From assembly GCF_020172085.1 (NCBI RefSeq), contig NZ_JAIVAT010000007.1, positions 186,001-250,000 of the forward strand: 64,000 nucleotides of DNA. The letters are read 5' to 3'. Within the stretch, counting starts at the first letter, position 1; the number at the start of each line of letters is the position of its first letter. A program made the position numbers and the translations under genes. Shown here one piece after another: positions 58,971 through 64,000 of this stretch. The notes below the pieces were generated by a model. That model worked only from the letters and a program-made list of their open reading frames with translations. It had not been told where the DNA came from and did not search any database. Origin of the DNA: Rossellomorea aquimaris (GTDB taxonomy: Bacteria > Bacillota > Bacilli > Bacillales > Bacillaceae_B).

Positions 58971-59000
58971 TTGCAAAAGCTTTCAGAATAATTATATAAT
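58971..59000 (+). promoter_or_regulatory. Sigma-A promoter of the ABC-F transcript
   Basis: TTGCAA (58971-58976), an 18-base spacer and TATAAT (58995-59000). It leads into a 380-base leader with a short ORF and hairpins. Confidence 0.82.
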
Positions 59001-59044
59001 AAAACCAATAACGATCGTGATTAAGAAAAGGAGGTGGAATTGAG

Positions 59045-59158
59045 ATGAATCGTTCTGTAGGATTGCGTGGGAAGTATTTAGATTTTATTTACCTTTGCCG
59101 TGCAATTTTTCATGCATTTGCGTTCAAGGGGACACGTATGCCCTTTTTCAGCAAGTGA
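59045..59158 (+). CDS. Leader peptide of the ABC-F gene (37 aa)
   Basis: A 37-codon ORF starting MNRSVGLRGKYLDFIYLCRA with a strong AGGAGGTG eight bases upstream of ATG 59045. It ends at TGA 59156-59158, well before the attenuator. TGGAATTGAGA (59035-59045), which spans its initiation site, is exactly complementary to TCTCAATTCCA (59183-59193). A translating ribosome would therefore alter leader folding. This is the design of antibiotic-responsive leaders in front of ABC-F and erm genes. It is probably regulatory rather than functional as a protein. Confidence 0.7.
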   Translation: MNRSVGLRGKYLDFIYLCRAIFHAFAFKGTRMPFFSK

Positions 59159-59227
59159 ATATGAATACTGAACGGTAAGAGGTCTCAATTCCAATCACTT
59201 TTTGATGAAAGAATCGGAAAAAGGGGG

Positions 59228-59340
59228 CATTTTCGCTCTCTTTTTTATATCTTCTTTTATAAAAAGAGGGGGTGCGGTGTATTCCATTCCGCATGTCCAT
59301 CAGCCATGGGGGAGCCTTCTGCTTCTCCATGGCTTTTTTG
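59228..59340 (+). promoter_or_regulatory. Leader hairpins and transcription attenuator before the ABC-F gene
   Basis: CTCTTTTTTATA (about 59236) can pair with TATAAAAAGAGG (about 59258). AGCCATGGGGGAG (59302-59314) pairs with CTTCTCCATGGCT (59322-59334), followed by TTTTT: an intrinsic terminator 47 bases before the ABC-F start. Read-through must be regulated. Confidence 0.75.
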
Positions 59341-59386
59341 TTGAATCTCTTACCTTTATATAAAGATACCCGAAAGGAAGAGGAAA

Positions 59387-61261
59387 ATGATTATTTGCAG
59401 CGCACAGGAATTAAGTAAGATGTTTGGTGGAAATCTCATATTTGAAGATTTATCTTTTGAAATACCGGAAGGATCCCGGATCGGACTCGTCGGTCGGAAT
59501 GGGACAGGAAAGACGACGATCTTTAAGCTTCTATCAGGAGTGGAAACACCGGATAAAGGACTCGTTCATTTAAAAAAGGGGGCGAAGGTAGGCTACCTTG
59601 CACAAATTCCTCAGTACGGGCAAGGAACGAAGGGGATCGACGTCCTGAGATCAGCGTTTTCTGAACTCATCGAAATAGGAGAGCGTTTAAAAGAGCTGGA
59701 AAGCAAGATGGGAGCCGAGCAGGATCCTGAGAAGCTCAATCGATTACTAGAGGAATACGGAAAACGTCAAGATGAATTCACTCTTTTAGGAGGGTATGAG
59801 ATCGAGTCCAGTATCGCGAAAATCGTGAACGGTCTTGATATTGAAGAGCTTGTGGAAAAAGATTTCACCAGCTGTAGCGGAGGAGAGCAGACAAAGCTTT
59901 GTCTGGGGCTGATCTTATTGCAAAAGCCGGATTTACTGCTTCTGGACGAACCGACGAACCATCTTGATATCGGTGCAGTCGAATGGCTGGAGGACTTTTT
60001 GAAAGAGTATGAAGGAACCGTGATGTGCATTTCCCATGACCGATATTTCCTCGATCACGTCATTAACAAAGTGTACGACTTAGAGGACGGCGAGCTGACG
60101 GTGTATCATACGAATTACTCCGGATTTGTGAAAGAAAAGGAAGAACGTCTGATGATCGAGTTTCAGGCCTATCAGGAGCAACAGAAGAAAATCAAGAAAA
60201 TGAAGGAAGCCATTAAAAGGCTGAGAGAATGGGCGAATCAGGCTAATCCCCCGAATGAAGCCCTACACAAGCGCGCACGTAATATGGAAAGAGCCTTGGA
60301 GAGAATGGAGAAAATCAAGCGACCGATTCTTGACCGGAAAAAGATGGGGTTGGAATTTGAGGAAAGTGATCGAAGCGGGAAAATCGTCTTTTCCATGGAG
60401 GATGTCTCGAAAGCCTATGGGGAAAAAACTTTATTTGAAAAAGCAGGTCTCAACGTCCATTTCAAGGACCGTACAGCGATCGTCGGCCAGAATGGAACAG
60501 GGAAGTCGACGATCATCAAGATGCTCCTTGGTGAGGAAACCGCGGATAACGGCGTGGTGAAACTCGGAAGCAATGTGAAGATCGGATATCTGTCTCAGCA
60601 CTTTACAGTGGCCGATCCTTCAGTGAGGTTGATTGATGCCTTCAGGGAAGAAGTACCTGTCACAGAAGGGGATGCCCGTCATATCCTCGCGAAGTTCCTG
60701 TTTTATGGACCGAATGTGTTCAGGAAGGTCGGTCAATTAAGTGGAGGGGAAAAGATGAGGCTCAGACTTGCCCAGCTCATGCATCAGGACATTAATTTCC
60801 TTGTCCTTGATGAGCCGACGAATCATTTGGATATCGATTCGAGAGAGGTGCTTGAGGATGCACTGGACGATTTCAAGGGCACGATCCTTGCCGTATCCCA
60901 TGACCGCTACTTTTTAAATAAACTGTTTCATAAAACATACTGGATTCACCGGGGCGAGCTTTATTTCTTCGAAGGACCCTATAGCTGGGCGAAGGAAAAG
61001 CTTCCCGAAATCGCACCGGAAGAGCCTGTTGTAAAGGTGGTGAAGGATACACCGCCTAAACCGGCTCCAGAAAAACCTGCACGAAACATGGACGAAATAG
61101 AAGCTGACCTCGAACGGATGGAAGAGGAGATCTTTATCATTGAACAAAAGCTTCTCTCTGAACAAGATCTTGATGTCCTTCAAGAACTTTACAAGGACAA
61201 AGAACAGAAAGAGCAGGAACGGAACAGAATGTATCAGGACTTAGAAGACATATTGGCATAG
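59387..61261 (+). CDS. ABC-F family ATPase (ribosome-associated, possible antibiotic protection)
   Basis: A 624-residue cytoplasmic protein with two ABC domains and no membrane segment. Walker A motifs are GRNGTGKTT and GQNGTGKST. Signatures are SGGEQTKL and SGGEKMRL, and Walker B are LLLDEPTNHLD and LVLDEPTNHLD. The linker (about residues 245-320) is the charged helical P-site-tRNA interaction arm (KMKEAIKRLREWANQANPP). A charged C-terminal tail contains coiled coil. ABC-F proteins act at the ribosomal E-site; resistance-type members are induced through leader attenuation, as here. Start ATG 59387 follows AAAGGAAGAGG. Whether it confers resistance is inferred. Confidence 0.9.
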   Translation: MIICSAQELSKMFGGNLIFEDLSFEIPEGSRIGLVGRNGTGKTTIFKLLSGVETPDKGLVHLKKGAKVGYLAQIPQYGQGTKGIDVLRSAFSELIEIGERLKELESKMGAEQDPEKLNRLLEEYGKRQDEFTLLGGYEIESSIAKIVNGLDIEELVEKDFTSCSGGEQTKLCLGLILLQKPDLLLLDEPTNHLDIGAVEWLEDFLKEYEGTVMCISHDRYFLDHVINKVYDLEDGELTVYHTNYSGFVKEKEERLMIEFQAYQEQQKKIKKMKEAIKRLREWANQANPPNEALHKRARNMERALERMEKIKRPILDRKKMGLEFEESDRSGKIVFSMEDVSKAYGEKTLFEKAGLNVHFKDRTAIVGQNGTGKSTIIKMLLGEETADNGVVKLGSNVKIGYLSQHFTVADPSVRLIDAFREEVPVTEGDARHILAKFLFYGPNVFRKVGQLSGGEKMRLRLAQLMHQDINFLVLDEPTNHLDIDSREVLEDALDDFKGTILAVSHDRYFLNKLFHKTYWIHRGELYFFEGPYSWAKEKLPEIAPEEPVVKVVKDTPPKPAPEKPARNMDEIEADLERMEEEIFIIEQKLLSEQDLDVLQELYKDKEQKEQERNRMYQDLEDILA

Positions 61262-61300
61262 GAAAAGGGAGATGACGACAACAGTCATCTCCCTTTCAAT
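61262..61300 (+). terminator. Terminator after the ABC-F gene
   Basis: AAAGGGAGATGAC pairs with GTCATCTCCCTTT around a seven-base loop. A long T run is lacking. Confidence 0.8.
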
Positions 61301-61347
61301 TTCTAAGAAGGAATCCGTATAATGAAACCAAAGAAAGGATGAGGAAC

Positions 61348-62319
61348 ATGGAGAAGAAAGAAGTGATCATCATCGGAGGGGGCCTGTCAGGGATCATGGC
61401 GGCCAGAACCCTTTTGAACAAGGGGATAAAAGATATCCTTATAGTAGAAAAGAGCAGGAGCGTCGGCGGAAGGCTCGCCACAAGGAGGATCGATAAAGGA
61501 AAAGCTGACCACGGTGCCCAATTTTTTACTGTGCGATCTTCGGAGCTTCAAAAGGATGTGGAGAGGTGGCTAGAAGCAGGATGGGTAAAGCGGTGGTTCG
61601 GGAACCCCTATCCCCGATACACATCCGTCAACGGGATGAATGCCCTTGCAAAACAATTGGCAGAAACCATCCCTGTCAAACAGAACACGAAAGTAAGTGC
61701 CATTCGTGACAGGAGGGACGAACCTCTTGAAGTGGAACTTGAGAATGGTGAAATCATTTCAGCGGATCATTGCGTTGTGACGGCACCAGCACCCCAGGCT
61801 TTAGCGTTGCTTAAGGGAATGGAACAAGACGAGCTATCGACGATTTCGTTTGCTCCTTGTTTCGTGGGCATGTTCACCCTTGAAGGTCCAAGCAGTATCC
61901 CCGCACCAGGGCATTTGGACGAGGATTTGCCTTACGGGGTAGAGAGGGTGGTAGATCACCGTAAGAAAGGTATTTCCCAGTCCGTAACGGTCAGTGTGTA
62001 TATGACTGGTAAGTGGTCAAAGAAGAATGAACGGTTCGAAGACCATGGGATACTGAAAGAAATCCAAAAGGTGGCAGAACGTTACCTTGCAGAGGGAAGT
62101 GAGATTGCAGGAGCGGAGTTGAAACGTTGGAGATATGCAGAAGCAGAGACTGTGATCCGAAGGCCATTCATAGAAACGGGCTGCGATAACCGGATCATCA
62201 TCTGCGGAGATGCGTTTCTTCGTGAACAAGATGAAGCGGGAAGAACACGCTTTGAGAGTGCCTATTTATCCGGCATTTCTGCAGGGGAAAGGGTAGCGGA
62301 GAAGCGGAAGGGAATATGA
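61348..62319 (+). CDS. FAD-dependent amine oxidase / renalase-like oxidoreductase
   Basis: A 323-residue flavoprotein. VIIIGGGLSGIMAARTL is the GxGxxG FAD-binding fold, KSRSVGGRLATRRI the second phosphate-binding motif and DHGAQFFTVRS typical of renalase-like proteins. The C-terminal RIIICGDAFLR contains the conserved Gly-Asp of FAD contact. Bacterial renalases oxidise aberrant dihydronicotinamide isomers, but the substrate is not assignable here. ATG 61348 is nine bases after AAAGGA; ATG 61339 is too close. The GNAT gene follows 78 bases later. Confidence 0.82.
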   Translation: MEKKEVIIIGGGLSGIMAARTLLNKGIKDILIVEKSRSVGGRLATRRIDKGKADHGAQFFTVRSSELQKDVERWLEAGWVKRWFGNPYPRYTSVNGMNALAKQLAETIPVKQNTKVSAIRDRRDEPLEVELENGEIISADHCVVTAPAPQALALLKGMEQDELSTISFAPCFVGMFTLEGPSSIPAPGHLDEDLPYGVERVVDHRKKGISQSVTVSVYMTGKWSKKNERFEDHGILKEIQKVAERYLAEGSEIAGAELKRWRYAEAETVIRRPFIETGCDNRIIICGDAFLREQDEAGRTRFESAYLSGISAGERVAEKRKGI

Positions 62320-62397
62320 TATGCCCGCATAACGACCACATTCAGGACAAACACTACAAAGAGCTACATAATTCAATCGATAAGCGGGAGACATACG

Positions 62398-62913
62398 ATG
62401 ACGATACAATTGATCAAGGCAAGTAGAGAGCAGCTCGACACGATTATGGATGTGTATAGAAGATGCAAAAAAGATCTGGATGAAAAAGGAATGCTTCAAT
62501 GGAATGACCAGTACCCGAGCAGGGAGTATTTTGAAGAAGTGATGGATAACGGGAATCTTTATGTGCTGATGGTGGACGGCGAAGTGGCGGGATCAGCTAC
62601 TTTAAATGAGTGGCAGTCACCTGAATGGTCGGAAATTCCATGGGAACTTAAAGACGAATGGGTAATCCACGCTTTGTTTCTCGATCCGCTTCAGCAGGGG
62701 AATGGCCTCGGTAAGATTTTCATGGAACAATGTGAGGAGCTGGCAGGTGAGAAAGGATACAGGAGTATCCGGTTGGATGCCTACTCAAGGAACACAGGAG
62801 CGAAGGCTCTTTATGAGAAAATGGGATATGAATACCGTGGCTCCGTCCATTTCACCACAAAGCCTGAGGGACACCAGGAATACCGATGCTATGAGAAAGC
62901 CGTGACTCTCTAG
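62398..62913 (+). CDS. GNAT-family N-acetyltransferase
   Basis: A 171-residue GNAT protein. LFLDPLQQGNGLGKIFMEQCEE carries the acetyl-CoA pyrophosphate loop (Q-x-x-G-x-G), and IRLDAYSRNTGAKALYEKMGYEYRGSV has the C-terminal Tyr and Asn. The N-terminal region (DVYRRCKKDLDEKGMLQWND) is shared with many Bacillus acetyltransferases. The acceptor is unknown. CGGGAG lies nine bases before ATG 62398. There is no clear terminator downstream. Confidence 0.85.
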   Translation: MTIQLIKASREQLDTIMDVYRRCKKDLDEKGMLQWNDQYPSREYFEEVMDNGNLYVLMVDGEVAGSATLNEWQSPEWSEIPWELKDEWVIHALFLDPLQQGNGLGKIFMEQCEELAGEKGYRSIRLDAYSRNTGAKALYEKMGYEYRGSVHFTTKPEGHQEYRCYEKAVTL

Positions 62914-63015
62914 AATTCAACGGTTGTTCAAATGTACCAAGGAAAAAGGTATGGGAAAAATGGTATACTTGAAGGTACAGTATGCGCTGAATAAGATAGT
63001 AGGGAAGCGATTATA

Positions 63016-64000
63016 TTGACACCGATTATGGATGAGGCGAAAGTCTTCATTGAACAAATGTATAAAGAACTGGATAAAAGCGAAGCAGACATCACGTTTC
63101 GTTTACAACAAATAGAAAATGAACTAGCGACAGAAGGAACCTATACCCATACAAAAGAAGAGCTTGCCTTTGGCGCAAAGCTTGCCTGGAGAAACAGCAA
63201 CCGCTGCATCGGCCGCCTGTTCTGGAATTCCTTGAATGTGTTGGACGAGCGGGAAGCGGATACGGAAGAGGAAGTGTTCCAGGCACTTGAGCGGCATTTG
63301 GAATTTGCGTCGAACGGCGGCAGGATCCGTCCAACAATCACGGTATTCAGACCGTCACACCCGAATAAGCCTGACATTCGGTTATGGAATCATCAACTGA
63401 TCCGGTATGCAGGTTATAAGGAAAATGGACAGTACATCGGTGACCCCCATTCCACTGAATTCACACGGAAATGCCAGGAGCTTGGATGGAAAGGGGAAGG
63501 GACGGACTTTGACGTTCTTCCGTTCGTCGTGCAGATTGGGGAAGAGGCTCCGAAACTACGGGAAATCGAGCCATCTCTTACACTGCAGGTATCTCTCCGT
63601 CACCCCGAATTTGATTGGTTCCGGGATCTCGGGCTGAAGTGGTATGGAGTCCCGATCATTTCTGACATGGAAATGAAAATTGGCGGAATCTCCTATAAGG
63701 CGGCCCCGTTCAACGGCTGGTATATGGAAACGGAAATCGGAGCGCGAAATCTTGCGGATGAAAACCGCTACAACCTCATTCCGAAAGTGGCCAGCTGCAT
63801 GGGACTGGATACATCGAGAGCCGCCACATTGTGGAAGGACAAGGCCCTGATCGAATTGAACATTGCTGTGCTTCACAGCTTTAAAGAAGATGGAGTAAGC
63901 ATTGTGGACCACCATACGGCTGCTCAGCAATTCCGTCTGTTTGAAGAAAACGAGGAGAGAGCTGATCGTGAGGTAACCGGGGACTGGACATGGTTGATCC
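63016..64000 (+). CDS. nos: Bacterial nitric oxide synthase oxygenase (NOS), 3' end cut
   Basis: The frame from TTG 63016 runs to the window end, giving 328 residues of a roughly 360-residue enzyme. KLAWRNSNRCIGRLFWNSL contains the heme-ligating C64. GWYMETEIGARN is the substrate-Arg binding segment with the conserved Glu, and LHSFKEDGVSIVDHHTAAQQF and TGDWTWL are pterin/dimer-region signatures. It oxidises arginine to NO and citrulline with electrons from general flavoproteins, since there is no reductase domain. NO protects against oxidative and antibiotic stress in Bacillus. TTG 63016 is eight bases after AGGGAAG; ATG 63028 would be 20 away. The last 30-odd residues lie beyond the window. 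Confidence 0.93.
   Translation, partial: MTPIMDEAKVFIEQMYKELDKSEADITFRLQQIENELATEGTYTHTKEELAFGAKLAWRNSNRCIGRLFWNSLNVLDEREADTEEEVFQALERHLEFASNGGRIRPTITVFRPSHPNKPDIRLWNHQLIRYAGYKENGQYIGDPHSTEFTRKCQELGWKGEGTDFDVLPFVVQIGEEAPKLREIEPSLTLQVSLRHPEFDWFRDLGLKWYGVPIISDMEMKIGGISYKAAPFNGWYMETEIGARNLADENRYNLIPKVASCMGLDTSRAATLWKDKALIELNIAVLHSFKEDGVSIVDHHTAAQQFRLFEENEERADREVTGDWTWLI

Noticed and set aside
62992..62997. TAAGAT as the nos -10 box with TTGAAG
   Set aside because: Spacing to TTGAAG (62969) is right, but the transcript would start at or inside the Shine-Dalgarno. An extended -10 TATACT at 62964 is possible but has no -35.
1..64000. tRNA, rRNA, prophage, transposase or integrase genes
   Set aside because: No tRNA arms, rRNA segments, phage structural proteins or recombinase motifs were seen on reading either strand.

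Overview
The window reads as a chromosome segment of a spore-forming Bacillaceae bacterium. G+C is moderate, Shine-Dalgarno sequences are strong AGGAGG types, GTG and TTG starts are frequent, and SpoVB-like, SpoIIM-like and SASP-like genes are present. Many genes are closest in kind to Bacillus subtilis genes (yeeI, swrC with its TetR repressor, the lia operon, pepF, yfmJ, queF, yitT, nos). The intergenic repeat types recall marine or soil Bacillus/Rossellomorea-like genomes, but that placement is inference. No rRNA, tRNA, phage or transposase gene was seen.

Layout. 0-6.5 kb: the end of a gluconate kinase gene, a YebC-type regulator, a secreted hypothetical protein, two copies of a large hairpin repeat, then an unusual pair made of an ATP-grasp ligase and a large protein with a papain-like Cys/His/Asn arrangement, followed by three very small genes. 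6.5-10.5 kb: a BCCT osmolyte carrier diverging from a cyclic-di-GMP-I riboswitch that precedes a secreted TIM-barrel-like protein, then an atypical SDR and a DUF1284 protein. 10.6-14.8 kb: a TetR repressor and a SwrC-type RND exporter sharing three operator palindromes. 15.1-22.2 kb: a LacI-regulated beta-glucoside operon (binding protein, two permeases, GH1, GH30) with three matching operators. 22.4-28.8 kb: a flippase, a Na+/H+ antiporter, a small SASP-like gene, a TspO-like protein and oligopeptidase F.

29-32.7 kb: a complete cell-envelope stress operon liaI-liaH-liaF-liaS-liaR. 32.8-39.8 kb: a MoxR AAA+ / DUF58 / DUF4350 / DUF4129 cluster with a convergent SpoIIM-like gene and an RDD protein. 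40-45 kb: a secreted phospholipase-D-fold protein with a lamin-tail domain, a release-factor-like VLRF1 protein and small membrane or zinc-ribbon proteins. 45-52 kb: metabolic and stress enzymes (AldA-like dehydrogenase, YfmJ reductase, APH kinase, peroxiredoxin, a PLA2-like protein). 52.1-53.9 kb: a minus-strand group of a CarH-like B12 domain without a DNA-binding domain, a small PAS-like protein and carbonic anhydrase. 54-64 kb: preQ1-riboswitch-controlled queF, an EamA exporter, YitT, a DUF2339 protein, an ABC-F ATPase behind a leader peptide and attenuator, a renalase-like FAD enzyme, a GNAT acetyltransferase and the first 328 codons of bacterial nitric oxide synthase.

The least explained content is in the intergenic DNA: five short arrays in which a roughly 9-base core recurs every 20-21 bases with a different core at different loci; a dispersed GGGACGGACCT motif that often forms inverted pairs and sometimes lies inside reading frames; and a family of larger hairpin repeats whose arms differ in sequence but stay complementary.
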